DNA of 64,000 nt from Limnohabitans sp. Rim8 (GTDB lineage: Bacteria > Pseudomonadota > Gammaproteobacteria > Burkholderiales > Burkholderiaceae_C), in assembly GCA_945901045.1 (NCBI GenBank), contig CAMDKK010000015.1:1-64000 (forward strand), given 5' to 3'. The position numbers and the translations under genes are program-made. This document shows, one piece after another, positions 1-9,247 of this stretch. The notes under the pieces are model-generated. The model ran no database searches. It saw only the letters and a program-made list of their open reading frames with translations, and had not been told where the DNA came from. Numbering within the stretch: the stretch's first letter is position 1; every line of letters starts with the position of its first letter.

Positions 1-44
1 GACGCTTTCTCACATGTTTTGCAGCAACTGGAACAAGAAACACA

Positions 45-1322
45 ATGACTGTGCCCGCCCCCCACTTTGCCACCCACTTTGCACCTCACTACGCACAACT
101 CGACAGCTGGATCGACGCACACTTTGACGAGCAAGTCCAGTTCTTGCAATCGCTGGTGCAGGTGCCAACCGACACACCACCCGGCAACAACGCCCCGCAC
201 GCCGAGCGCACCGCCGAGCTGCTCAAAGCTATGGGCTTGACAGCAGAAAAATACGCCATACCCGAAGACGAAGTCAAAGCCTATGGCCTGGAAACGATCA
301 CCAACCTGATCGTGCGCAGAAAGTACGGCGAAGGCAAAACCATTGCGCTCAACGCGCATGGCGATGTGGTACCACCCGGTGAAGGCTGGGCGCACCCCCC
401 CTACGCCGGCGAAATCCACAACGGTGCGATGTTCGGTCGTGCCACAGCGGTGAGCAAGTCAGACTTTTCCACCTTCACCTTTGCCACACGAGCGCTTGAA
501 TCGCTGGGCCTGAAACTGCATGGCGGCGTGGAACTGCACTTCACCTACGACGAAGAGTTTGGCGGCGAAATGGGCCCAGGCTGGCTGTTGGCCCAGGGTT
601 TAACCCAGCCGGATTTGATGATTGCCGCAGGCTTCAGCTACCAGGTGGTGACCGCACACAATGGCTGCCTGCAAATGGAAGTAAGCGTCCACGGCGAGAT
701 GGCGCACGCTGCCATTCCGGACAGCGGCACCGACGCACTGCAAGGCGCAGTGCACATCCTGAATGCCTTGCTCGCACTGAACACGCAGTACCTGCAGGTC
801 ACATCGAAAGTCGAAGGCATCAGTCACCCTTACCTCAACGTGGGTCAAATCATCGGCGGCACCAACACCAATGTGGTACCCGGAAAAGTCGTCTTCAAAC
901 TCGATCGCAGGATGATCCCCGAAGAAAACCCTGTGGAGGTCGAAACGTCCATCCGCCAAACCATTGCCGATGCCGCCGCCAGCTTCAACCCGCCGCGCGG
1001 CGGGAAGCAACTCAAGGTGGAGATCAAACGCATACTGCTGGCCAACGCCTTGAAACCGCTAGCGGGCAATCAAGCCTTGGTCGATGCGATCCAAAAGCAT
1101 GGCCTGGCCGTCTTCGGCGAAGCCATTCCTGCGGTGGGCACTCCCCTTTATACCGACGTTCGCCTTTATGCAGAGCGCGGCATCCCTGGCGTGATCTACG
1201 GCGCGGGCCCCCGCACCGTTCGCGAATCCAATGCCAAACGCTCAGACGAACATGTGCAACTGGAGGACGTGCGACGCGCGACCAAAGTGGTCGCACGCAC
1301 ACTGCTGGATGTGCTGGGCTGA
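45..1322 (+). CDS. M20-family metallohydrolase-like protein with atypical metal site
   Basis: A 425-residue protein of the ArgE/DapE/carboxypeptidase G2 fold, a family that hydrolyses amide bonds with a two-metal site. The first metal motif is intact (AHGDVVP, H105 and D107) and so is the catalytic glutamate pair (YDEEFGG, E170/E171). At the usual GRGAxDxKG motif it reads GRATAVSKS, so the metal-bridging Asp is V136. The usual C-terminal AHxxDE reads AKRSDE, so the last His is K398. It may therefore bind one metal or have diverged chemistry. The ATG at 45 has no strong Shine-Dalgarno. No operon partner is visible; the next gene is convergent. The family call is firm, the substrate unknown. 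Confidence 0.8.
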   Translation: MTVPAPHFATHFAPHYAQLDSWIDAHFDEQVQFLQSLVQVPTDTPPGNNAPHAERTAELLKAMGLTAEKYAIPEDEVKAYGLETITNLIVRRKYGEGKTIALNAHGDVVPPGEGWAHPPYAGEIHNGAMFGRATAVSKSDFSTFTFATRALESLGLKLHGGVELHFTYDEEFGGEMGPGWLLAQGLTQPDLMIAAGFSYQVVTAHNGCLQMEVSVHGEMAHAAIPDSGTDALQGAVHILNALLALNTQYLQVTSKVEGISHPYLNVGQIIGGTNTNVVPGKVVFKLDRRMIPEENPVEVETSIRQTIADAAASFNPPRGGKQLKVEIKRILLANALKPLAGNQALVDAIQKHGLAVFGEAIPAVGTPLYTDVRLYAERGIPGVIYGAGPRTVRESNAKRSDEHVQLEDVRRATKVVARTLLDVLG

Positions 1323-1359
1323 ATCCGCCACGCCGTCAACTCAGGCGGCCTGGTGAGTG

Positions 1360-2454
1360 TCAAATGCGCAAAGGCGCACCGTATCCGGTCAGCTCCAGAT
1401 ACCCATGGCCAAGCAAGCGTTCTTCTTGCATCAGACTGACCGCACCCTCCCAGTAAAAGCCGCCGGTGCTGGTCCGCGCGTCTACCTCTTGCCCGAGTAT
1501 CAACGGCACAAGGCGGAAATTTTGGTTGCCCACCACCAAGTCCATGGGTATCGGGTACTCAATCAATGACTTAGCGCGCCAGCTTCCCCGCGCTTGCCAC
1601 CTCAGCCCACTCCAGCCTTTGGCGGGCAGACCCTGGCGATCACGCGCATCGATATGCGCGTAAAGCGGCTCTGATTTGTTGTTGCGGATTTGAAAGGCCA
1701 TCAGCGTGCCGCCGTCTAGTAAATTGATACCTAACCAGTCCCAACCCACGGCCCCAGGCATTAAAAGTTGACTGGACCATTCATGATCAAGCCACGCTTG
1801 ACCCTCAAGCAATTGCGTTTGCTTGCTCAACTGCAGACTGGCACTCACCCGCAAAGGCGCGCGACTGTAGTAGTGGCTCGCATGCTTGGCTTGAGGGCCT
1901 TTTTGCGACAAACCGCCTTGCCCACGCAAAATGACAGGTTGCTGGGTGCTGGCTTCAAATGAAAGGGCAAAGCCCTCACCTGAAAAATGCCCCTCGTAGA
2001 CTTCGGCCGATGCGCGTTGCACACGGCGCAAATGCCAATCTTCAAACTGCAAGTTCGTGTCTGCCGTTTCAGCACGCAAGGATGTACCGCTGAGGCGTCC
2101 GGCACGGTTGGCATGCAAGAAAACATCCTGCTTTGCTATGGCCAACGCGGCGTGCGCAAAAAGCAACTGTTGGGGTGCCAGTCGGCTGGGGTTTTCGATC
2201 GCATGTTGGGTTCGACTGCGAAAAAAAGTCAGTTGAAATCCAATGGCCGAGGGCCCTTGCCCCAACCACCCCGTGAGGTACCACCACTCTGTGCGGTATG
2301 CAGGGTGCGCGCCGTAGTCTTTGGGAAAGACCAAACGACGAGGCTTAACTTGGGGGTAAAACGCGCTGTCAGTGGCCGCCAAAACAGACTGACACGGCGA
2401 CAGTCCGGCCAGCCACAAAGCGGCTGTTTTCATGACGTTGCGGCGAGGCGTCAT
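1360..2454 (-). CDS. Secreted lipocalin-like / carotenoid 1,2-hydratase-like protein (AttH/CrtC type)
   Basis: About 364 residues. The N-terminus carries an RR-containing signal-like segment (MTPRRNVMKTAALWLAG) ending near AA, so export, possibly Tat-type, is likely. The body has hallmarks of the AttH/CrtC lipocalin-like family: an early TEWWYLTG motif, a central DHEWSS motif and GWDWLGINLLDG. These proteins bind or modify hydrophobic ligands. It is the last gene of an operon with an FtsX permease and a LolD-like ATPase, the usual companions of this family, which suggests a periplasmic partner of a transporter that acts on lipids. A TTG at 2466 would extend it and overlap the permease; I chose the ATG at 2454. 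Ligand unknown. Confidence 0.75.
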   Translation of the reverse strand: MTPRRNVMKTAALWLAGLSPCQSVLAATDSAFYPQVKPRRLVFPKDYGAHPAYRTEWWYLTGWLGQGPSAIGFQLTFFRSRTQHAIENPSRLAPQQLLFAHAALAIAKQDVFLHANRAGRLSGTSLRAETADTNLQFEDWHLRRVQRASAEVYEGHFSGEGFALSFEASTQQPVILRGQGGLSQKGPQAKHASHYYSRAPLRVSASLQLSKQTQLLEGQAWLDHEWSSQLLMPGAVGWDWLGINLLDGGTLMAFQIRNNKSEPLYAHIDARDRQGLPAKGWSGLRWQARGSWRAKSLIEYPIPMDLVVGNQNFRLVPLILGQEVDARTSTGGFYWEGAVSLMQEERLLGHGYLELTGYGAPLRI

Positions 2455-2459
2455 CGGGT

Positions 2460-5027
2460 TTACCAATCAGCTCGCAGGCTTTCAGCCAAGCGCCTCGGGT
2501 CAAGGCCTTGGCGTGCCGCCCAGCGCGCCGTCAGCACACCAATCGCCAACAACAAGCCACTGATCAGGGCCCATTGCCCCACGGCGAAATGGGTGCTCAT
2601 GGTCCAGTGAAAAGACTCTGGGTTGACTTTGTGAATCAAGATCTGGCTCATCAACACCCCCAAAAAAGTTGCCCATACAACCGCCACCACCAACAACAAA
2701 CCCACCTCCAAAGACACCAAGCGCCAACGGTCTTGCTCCGACATACCCAAATGCGCCAGCACACCAAATTCACGGCGGCGCAAAATCAACTGACCCGTGA
2801 CGCCAGCGGCCACTGAAAAAAGCGCAACAAACAAGGCAGCCGCTTCGAGTGCGTAAGTCATTGCAAAGCTGCGGTCAAAAATTTGCAGCGATAGCTGCCT
2901 TACATCGCTGGCACTGATCCATTTCAGCTGCGCCAGCTCAGGCATTTGGGCTTGAACTCGGGCTTGAATCTGCGCCATGACTTGGGCGGGGTCCGCGCCG
3001 TTGACCACCCAGACTGAAACACTGGAGCGAGAGCGGTCACCGGTCAGTCGCTCGTAGTCGGGGGTCGACATCACCACCGTGCCATGTTGTCGACCGTAGT
3101 CTCTGAACAGACCACCGACCCACACCCTTTGTTCGCCTTGAGCGGTCAATGGCAATGAGGCCTCTTGGCCGGCACGCCAGCCGTACACATCCGCCATGGC
3201 CTCAGAGCCGAACACCGTCAACCTGTTTTGCCCATCCTCAGGAGGTAACCTCGCTAAGCCTACCAAAGCCACAGACTGCATGGGGTCCTGTAAATTCAAA
3301 GGCTTGGCGACCAACATCACCTCAGGACGGTCATGCGCTAAGCGCAGGCTTCTTTGGCGGCTGGTTTCCACTCTCTGGACTTGAGGCACAGCGGCGATCA
3401 GCGCTTGCACCTTGGCATCAAACCCGGGCTGGTCCGCCATGGCTTGGCTGCTGGTGTAAAGGTCGGCTGGCAACACCATGCCCAACCAATCTGAAACCGA
3501 AGTGCGAAAGCTGCTGACCATCAGCATCATCGCTACCGTGAGGGAAAACGCTGCAACCGTTCCCGTGATCAAAGGCGTGGCCGCTGCCGGTGCCTGCGCC
3601 AGCCGCCAAACAGCCAACCGGCAAACAGCCGGTACACGCGAATGCACAAGCGCGTGCGAATGCATCAGCGCGCGAGACAGTCCTCCCCAAAGTTGGGCCA
3701 ACACCCATGGCATGGCCAGCAGTCCCGCACACAGCAAAGCGGCAATCGACCCATAAGCAGCCCACGGTAATTCGTCCAAAGTGGGCAGCAGCAGCAAACC
3801 CATTGAAAGGCTCACAGCCATCAAGCTCCATTTCAGCGTGGGCTTGGTGAACAGCAGTGTTTCTGCTTGGCCCGCACGCAAAACCGCCATGGGTTGACGC
3901 CAATTGATTTGCAACAAAGGCAGCCACGCTGAAGCCAGGCCCATCAGCGTTGCTGCCAAAGCCAAAACAGCCATCGCCAGCCAGTCAATGACCAGCTGCG
4001 TCTGGCTTTTGGCAAAATAATTGCCGCCCAGGTCACCGCCAAACCAGTGCATCAAAACAGCCGCAAGCAACAGGCCCATACCCACTCCCAGCATGCCGCC
4101 CAAGGCGCCAATCAAACCACCCTGTGCCCAGACGAAACGGCGCAGCCAAGTCTGGCTCGCACCCAATACCCCCAGCAAGGCCAGCTCCGAGCGCTGGCGA
4201 ACAATCGACAAATTGACCGCTGTGGACAGCAAAAAACCCCCCGTCAATAAAGCCACCATGGCGAGCACGGAAAGGTTGACACGGTAAGCCCGCGAGAGCA
4301 ATGACATGCGGCGGTCACGGTCTTGCATAGCCACCACCTGAAGGGTTTCGGACTGGGCTTGCAATGCGGCGCGCAGGCCTTGTGGGGTTTGCCCGTCTTC
4401 AAAGCGGAGGTCTAAGCGTGACACCACGCCAATCCGATTGAACGCCCATTGCGCGCTGCCAATGTCCATCACGCCAATGACCTGCGAAGCCGCGCCAGGC
4501 ACTTCACCCGCCACGACCAAGGAAACAGATTCAGGCCCGTGCTGCAAAACGATGCTGTCGCCCACCCGCACATTCAAGGCGTTGAAGGCCGAAGCGGATA
4601 AAAACAAGGCCTTGGCATTGAAAATATCTGTGACACCATCCGCCGCGCTGGGCATCAAGGAGGCAGAAACAAAAGCAGCCTTGAAAAAATCCAGGCCCAG
4701 CACAGTCAAGCGGTCGGTCCGAACAACCAGCACCGGGCTTATGCTGCGTATACCCAAGTCAGCTCGGCGGCTGTCCCAGACATCAATCTGGCTGTCATCA
4801 ATGTCCCCCAAGGGTGCCACCAACTGGGCCGAAGCCTGGCCATTCACCGTGTCTAAAGCCTGCCCGAAGGAGGCCAGTGCCGAGTGGTTGACGGTGTGAA
4901 TGGCCACTGCCAGCATCACCCCGATGGCCACCATGGTGAGTGCAACGCACCACCTGACCCGCGCTTGAACCGAGACGCCTTTGAGCAGCCAGACAAACAG
5001 CAGCTGATGCCCCTTCAAGCTCAGCAA
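2460..5027 (-). CDS. FtsX-like ABC transporter permease
   Basis: An 855-residue inner-membrane protein of the FtsX/MacB permease class. An N-terminal TM helix (about residues 18-42) is followed by a large periplasmic domain, a block of TM helices with the RQRSELALLGVLGAS coupling region, a second periplasmic domain near residues 500-690, and three C-terminal TM helices with RRREFGVLAHLGMS. It therefore contains two FtsX modules, as in large AttFG/LolCE-like permeases. It overlaps the upstream ATPase by a few bases and is followed by the lipocalin-like gene, so a single operon is likely. The reading frame opens with TTG at 5027, so the exact start is uncertain. Such systems move lipids or lipoproteins or do mechanotransmission rather than classical import. 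Confidence 0.82.
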   Translation of the reverse strand: MLSLKGHQLLFVWLLKGVSVQARVRWCVALTMVAIGVMLAVAIHTVNHSALASFGQALDTVNGQASAQLVAPLGDIDDSQIDVWDSRRADLGIRSISPVLVVRTDRLTVLGLDFFKAAFVSASLMPSAADGVTDIFNAKALFLSASAFNALNVRVGDSIVLQHGPESVSLVVAGEVPGAASQVIGVMDIGSAQWAFNRIGVVSRLDLRFEDGQTPQGLRAALQAQSETLQVVAMQDRDRRMSLLSRAYRVNLSVLAMVALLTGGFLLSTAVNLSIVRQRSELALLGVLGASQTWLRRFVWAQGGLIGALGGMLGVGMGLLLAAVLMHWFGGDLGGNYFAKSQTQLVIDWLAMAVLALAATLMGLASAWLPLLQINWRQPMAVLRAGQAETLLFTKPTLKWSLMAVSLSMGLLLLPTLDELPWAAYGSIAALLCAGLLAMPWVLAQLWGGLSRALMHSHALVHSRVPAVCRLAVWRLAQAPAAATPLITGTVAAFSLTVAMMLMVSSFRTSVSDWLGMVLPADLYTSSQAMADQPGFDAKVQALIAAVPQVQRVETSRQRSLRLAHDRPEVMLVAKPLNLQDPMQSVALVGLARLPPEDGQNRLTVFGSEAMADVYGWRAGQEASLPLTAQGEQRVWVGGLFRDYGRQHGTVVMSTPDYERLTGDRSRSSVSVWVVNGADPAQVMAQIQARVQAQMPELAQLKWISASDVRQLSLQIFDRSFAMTYALEAAALFVALFSVAAGVTGQLILRRREFGVLAHLGMSEQDRWRLVSLEVGLLLVVAVVWATFLGVLMSQILIHKVNPESFHWTMSTHFAVGQWALISGLLLAIGVLTARWAARQGLDPRRLAESLRADW

Positions 5028-5683
5028 AGCAAGCCCTCGGGAGTTAACCGCAAAGTTCTGCCCATGGACCGCGCAGCATCGTCAGAGTGAGTGACCACAA
5101 CCAGGCTGGTCTGCCCGGCCGTACACAAATCGATCAACAAGGCCAAGGTTTTGGCCGCCGTCGTGGTGTCCAGATTTCCTGTGGGCTCATCCGCAAACAC
5201 CACTTTAGGGTGATGCACCAAGGCACGCGCCAAGGCCACGCGTTGTTGCTCGCCACCCGACAGACTTGCCGGCTTCGCGTCCAGGCGTTTTTGCATCCCT
5301 AGGTCGCACAGCAGTGACCGTGCGGCGAAAGCACAGGCTTGCCCAGATTGCCCACCCAACAAACAAGGCACCATGACGTTTTGCAACGCAGACAGGTGCG
5401 GTAACAAGTGAAACGCTTGAAAAACAAAACCCATCTCAGACTGACGGCAAGACCGCCGCCGTTCGGCTGACCAAGCCGAGGTGTTATGACCAGACCAACA
5501 GACCTCGCCGCTGGTAGGCACTTCCAGGCCCGCCATGATGTTGAGCAAGGTGGACTTGCCACAGCCCGATGCGCCTTGGATCGCCACATGCTCGCCCTGC
5601 GCAAGATCAAAGTTGAGGCCTTGAAACAGCCACTCCCCAGACAAATAGGCATGTCCCACAGAAAGCAAACTCAAAACAGCCAT
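5021..5683 (-). CDS. LolD/MacB-type ABC transporter ATP-binding protein
   Basis: A 220-residue ABC ATPase with Walker A (GASGCGKST), Q-loop (FVFQAFHLLPH), signature (LSGGEQQRVALARAL), Walker B (VVFADEPTGNLD) and the switch His (VVTHSD). Size and the ADEPTGNLD motif place it in the MacB/LolD/FtsE group, which works with FtsX permeases. It is the first gene of a three-gene leftward operon, and its stop overlaps the start of the 855-residue permease. It powers that permease at the cytoplasmic face of the inner membrane. The ATG at 5683 is clear. Confidence 0.87.
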   Translation of the reverse strand: MAVLSLLSVGHAYLSGEWLFQGLNFDLAQGEHVAIQGASGCGKSTLLNIMAGLEVPTSGEVCWSGHNTSAWSAERRRSCRQSEMGFVFQAFHLLPHLSALQNVMVPCLLGGQSGQACAFAARSLLCDLGMQKRLDAKPASLSGGEQQRVALARALVHHPKVVFADEPTGNLDTTTAAKTLALLIDLCTAGQTSLVVVTHSDDAARSMGRTLRLTPEGLLC

Positions 5684-5820
5684 AAATTAAAGATGTTTCG
5701 CATGGTTTATCAAATGCAGCTGGGTGAACAGCTGAACACCGCTATGGGATGGACAGTTTTGGAAGTCATCAGAAAAAAAATGACTTGAAGATAAACAATG
5801 CGACAGGGCCAACTCACATA

Positions 5821-6870
5821 TTATTTGACGATCAAGCGTGACTTTTCTAATTCACCGATATGGCCCACTATGGCTGCATCATCAAACCCGTGACGACTGA
5901 AAATAGCAAGTACCGCAGGAACTGTTTCAGCTGAACAACAGACCAACAAGCCACCACTGGTTTGAGGGTCTGACAAAAGGGCTTGGCAATCAGAGGGTAA
6001 ACCGCTATCAAGGCTAATTTCCTGACCATAGCCTTCCCAGTTTCGAGCTGAGGCACCCGTGATATTTCCATCTTTTATCAAGGCTGACACGTTGGGTAAC
6101 AAGGGTACATCGGCCCACTTGATGTGGGCAGTTAAGTGAGCACCTCGCGCAATTTCAAGGACATGACCCGCCAAGCCAAAACCAGTCACATCTGTCAAAG
6201 CGTGCACACCGGCTAACTCAGCCAACTCGGGTCCTGGGGTGTTGAGCTTGGTGGCGTTGGCGATCAGTGATTCATAACCTGCTGCATCAAGAACTTCTTT
6301 TTTGAGTGCAGCAGATAAAACGCCAACGCCAATTGGCTTGCCCAGTACCATCACATCGCCAACGCGCGCGCCGTCATTTCGTTTGACTCGATCTGGATGA
6401 ACCAACCCCAGAACAACCAGACCGTAGATAGGTTCAACTGAATCAATCGTGTGCCCGCCAGCAATGGGGATGCCCGCTGTGTTGCATACAGAAGCACCTC
6501 CTGCAAGAATTTTTCCGATGGTGTCTGTTGACAGTACGTTGATTGGCATGCCGACCAAGGCCAAAGCCAAGATGGGTTTCCCACCCATGGCATACACGTC
6601 GCTGATGGCGTTGGTAGCCGCAATGCGGCCAAAATCGTGAGGGTCGTCAACGATGGGCATGAAGAAATCTGTGGTGGCAATCAAGGCTTGGTGATCGTTC
6701 AGTTTGTAAACCGCTGCGTCATCCGCTGTCGCGATTCCCACCATCAATTCTTTGGGGATAGGCATCTGCAAAGTGCCTTTTAGAATTTCGGACAAAACAG
6801 CAGGCGCAATTTTGCAACCACAGCCTCCTCCGTGCGAGAGAGAGGTCAAACGGGGTTCAGAGGGATTCAT
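5821..6870 (-). CDS. selD: Selenide, water dikinase (selenophosphate synthase), selenoneine-locus copy
   Basis: Makes selenophosphate from selenide and ATP. With the ATG at 6870 the catalytic pair falls at C17 and K20 (GGGCGCK), exactly the E. coli SelD numbering. A longer open frame starting at 6978 runs into senB and was rejected. The family motifs TADDAAVYK and LTDVTGFGLAGH are present and the length of 349 residues is normal. The active site uses Cys, not selenocysteine. It follows senB on the same strand after 46 bp. In known selenoneine clusters this gene is called senC, and its product feeds the selenosugar synthase SenB. No selA/selB is in the window, so a wider selenoprotein role cannot be judged. 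Confidence 0.93.
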   Translation of the reverse strand: MNPSEPRLTSLSHGGGCGCKIAPAVLSEILKGTLQMPIPKELMVGIATADDAAVYKLNDHQALIATTDFFMPIVDDPHDFGRIAATNAISDVYAMGGKPILALALVGMPINVLSTDTIGKILAGGASVCNTAGIPIAGGHTIDSVEPIYGLVVLGLVHPDRVKRNDGARVGDVMVLGKPIGVGVLSAALKKEVLDAAGYESLIANATKLNTPGPELAELAGVHALTDVTGFGLAGHVLEIARGAHLTAHIKWADVPLLPNVSALIKDGNITGASARNWEGYGQEISLDSGLPSDCQALLSDPQTSGGLLVCCSAETVPAVLAIFSRHGFDDAAIVGHIGELEKSRLIVK

Positions 6871-6916
6871 AATATTTAATTGATGCGAAAAGAAGGAACA
6901 GTATGGAATGAAAAAA

Positions 6917-7960
6917 TCAAGATAATTGCCGAGCAAAAATGACTTTATCAACGATTGTAAGCAAGCCTTTGCACTCATGCTCAGCCGAAAATAAAGGCGC
7001 TCTAAGGGCGCATTGCATTTTCAACAGCTGTTCAAAATCGGAATCATGCCGAAAACGAATCAGCATATCAGCCAGCGCCTTCGCATCACCCACTGGAAAC
7101 AGACCTGCATAGTCTTCGCCTAGCATACCCATATTGCCTGGAATACGCGACGCAATCACAGGAACGCCACTGCAAATAGCCTCCATCAACACGTGTGCAC
7201 CACCTTCCATCACGCTGGTATGAACCAGTACGTGAGAACGCTGAATTTGACGGCGAGTCTCTGGATAGCTTAATGCACCCGTGAACTGATATTGGGGGTA
7301 AAGCGCCGCGGTTTGGTGCGCCATGCTGGCAAGCAGTTGGTCATGCTCTGCGCCAATATGCTGTATGTGAATATCGAGGTGCTGCGCGAGCAGGACTGCT
7401 GCTTCAAATAATGTGCGCGGAGATTTCTCCTCACGAAGATGGCCCACCATCACAACCCGTGCACGACGCGTTGATTTAGACAAGCTAACTCGGGGAGTGG
7501 TTGACTGCAGAAGTACCGCAGTTTTAGCCCTGAATGGCGCAGGCAATTCATCAAGCCCCATGGACTGCAAAACCACCAGACGAGAGGCAAATTCTAGTGA
7601 CTGTTGCGCCTGTGGATTGTGTTGGATATCACGGTACAAATCAGTGCCCGTGAGTACCACCACCAAACCGTTGGCGCCATGCAATGCGTGCCAGGCCGCG
7701 ATCGACGAAAAACTTCGACGCGCATGCAAAGCAAGTAAAACATCATCTGATTTTGAGCCGTCCCATTCGCTCACCAGTCGCACCCGAAAATGGGGCTTCA
7801 AGAATTGACGGTAACGTTTGGCTGTCTGCCAATTACCGTTGTTCGCGCTGGCCAGGGCAGGACTTACAATAACAACTGTTTTTTTTACTGATTTGGGGCT
7901 GGCCAATTCTGATTTAAGAGGCTTTTTTTGAAGCAACTTAGGATTTGGAGATGGGTTCAT
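6917..7960 (-). CDS. senB: Selenosugar synthase (GT4-like), selenoneine biosynthesis
   Basis: A 347-residue GT-B glycosyltransferase-like protein. After a 27-residue basic, probably disordered N-terminus comes the SenB-typical start VVIVSPALASANNGNWQT. Further features are HARRS, a Rossmann segment VVMVGHLREEKSPRT and the sugar-nucleotide motif EGGAHVLMEAICSGVPVIAS. SenB couples selenophosphate to a UDP-sugar to give a selenosugar, the Se donor for SenA. Context supports this strongly: selD lies downstream on the same strand, senA is divergent 39 bp away, and egtD is nearby. Without that context it would be called only a family-1/4 glycosyltransferase. A shorter start inside the basic extension is possible. 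Confidence 0.88.
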   Translation of the reverse strand: MNPSPNPKLLQKKPLKSELASPKSVKKTVVIVSPALASANNGNWQTAKRYRQFLKPHFRVRLVSEWDGSKSDDVLLALHARRSFSSIAAWHALHGANGLVVVLTGTDLYRDIQHNPQAQQSLEFASRLVVLQSMGLDELPAPFRAKTAVLLQSTTPRVSLSKSTRRARVVMVGHLREEKSPRTLFEAAVLLAQHLDIHIQHIGAEHDQLLASMAHQTAALYPQYQFTGALSYPETRRQIQRSHVLVHTSVMEGGAHVLMEAICSGVPVIASRIPGNMGMLGEDYAGLFPVGDAKALADMLIRFRHDSDFEQLLKMQCALRAPLFSAEHECKGLLTIVDKVIFARQLS

Positions 7961-7999
7961 ATGAGTCGCCTAGGATAACTAAAAGGACGAAAGCAATCT

Positions 8000-9220
8000 A
8001 TGCGTCAAGTAAATATCCAGTCATTGTCAAAGGCTCTTCAAGAACTTCGAGGCCACACACTTAATTCTTTTGAATGCTATTTGAGTGCGGATAAACTGAC
8101 TGTGCCCTTTAAAACGGGCTTGAATCCGCCCGTCTGGGAGCTGGGTCACATTGCATGGTTTCAAGAATTTTGGATTGCTCGCAATCTACAGCGCTCACGA
8201 GGCCTTGCCTGTGATCTTTCACATCCACGCAAAGCGTCCCTTCTAACTGAAGCTGATGTGTGGTTTGACAGTGCCAAGCGTGCTCACTCTACGCGCTGGG
8301 AATTGAAACTTTTAACGCTCCAAAAGTGCCTCGCATACGCTGCGCAAACCTTGGCTCAAACACTTGAGCTTTTGCACCATGAAACCGAGCACAGCCCCGC
8401 ACTTTATTTCTATTGGCTGGTGCTGCAGCATGAAGCCATGCACCTGGAGGCAAGCGCCTACATGGCGCAATCACTGGGACTCCCCTTCAAATCACTTTGG
8501 CAGCAAGACACTGCGAATGCTGAAAATGTCCAAGTGTCAAGACCCCAATTTCAGGAACAAAGTGCCGAATACAGAACAGCACGTGTGCCATCACAAGCTT
8601 GGCAACTCGGATCTAAGCATACAAATTTTGATTTGAATGACAAATCAAAGGATGCCTCTTCCAACGCAGCAATGGAAGAAAGACTTTTTTGCTTTGACAA
8701 TGAACTGACTGAAAAAACTTGCTCAATTCAAGACTTTGAAATCTCGCTTCGGCCTGTCAACTGGGCACAATATTTAGATTTTGTAAATTCTACGGGCCAC
8801 CGGATCCCAAATTACATTCGACAAACAGGCACTGATTTCGAAACAGAAGTATTTGGCAGTTGGCTGCCTTTGAACAAGGCCGCCCCGGCAGTTCACCTGT
8901 CGTGGGCAGATGCCCAAGCCTACTGTGCCTGGGCCAAATGCCGCTTGCCTTCAGAAGCCGAGTGGGATTGTGCCGCTCAAACAATCACCAACTTTGAGTG
9001 GGGTCGTGTTTGGGAATGGACGCAAGACACGTTTGCACCCTATGAAGGCTTTGTGACACACCCTTACACCGAATATTCAGCGCCATGGTTCGGCACACAT
9101 AAAGTGCTGAGAGGTGCATCGCACTTCACCCATTCTGTTTTGCGACATGTGAATTATCGAAATTTCTTCACCCCTGAACGCGATGACATTTATTCAGGCT
9201 TCAGAACCTGCTTGCTTTGA
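8000..9220 (+). CDS. senA: Selenoneine synthase (EgtB-like iron enzyme)
   Basis: A 406-residue EgtB-type protein. The N-terminal DinB-like half carries the three-histidine iron site, visible as ELGHIAWFQEFW (H50) and QHEAMHLEA (H144, H148). The C-terminal FGE-sulfatase half has LSWADAQAYCAWA, RLPSEAEWD, VWEWTQDTF and SGFRTCLL. SenA joins the selenosugar to hercynine by oxidative C-Se bond formation; EgtB makes the sulfur analogue. Calling it SenA rather than EgtB rests on the adjacent senB and selD. The gene starts 39 bp from divergent senB, with a plausible ribosome site (AAAGGAC). It is convergent with egtD, and the 27-bp gap between them has a short inverted repeat (AAGCCA/TGGCTT). Confidence 0.87.
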   Translation: MRQVNIQSLSKALQELRGHTLNSFECYLSADKLTVPFKTGLNPPVWELGHIAWFQEFWIARNLQRSRGLACDLSHPRKASLLTEADVWFDSAKRAHSTRWELKLLTLQKCLAYAAQTLAQTLELLHHETEHSPALYFYWLVLQHEAMHLEASAYMAQSLGLPFKSLWQQDTANAENVQVSRPQFQEQSAEYRTARVPSQAWQLGSKHTNFDLNDKSKDASSNAAMEERLFCFDNELTEKTCSIQDFEISLRPVNWAQYLDFVNSTGHRIPNYIRQTGTDFETEVFGSWLPLNKAAPAVHLSWADAQAYCAWAKCRLPSEAEWDCAAQTITNFEWGRVWEWTQDTFAPYEGFVTHPYTEYSAPWFGTHKVLRGASHFTHSVLRHVNYRNFFTPERDDIYSGFRTCLL

Positions 9221-9247
9221 ATTTAAGCCACCCCAAATGGCTTCACT

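Noticed and set aside
1987-2610. 207-codon plus-strand frame opposite the lipocalin-like and FtsX genes
   Set aside because: Lies across two genes with clear family motifs on the other strand; composition is shadow-like.
8000-9220. EgtB (ergothioneine) instead of SenA
   Set aside because: Not excluded by the sequence alone, but linkage to senB and selD and the absence of egtA/C/E-type genes favour selenoneine.
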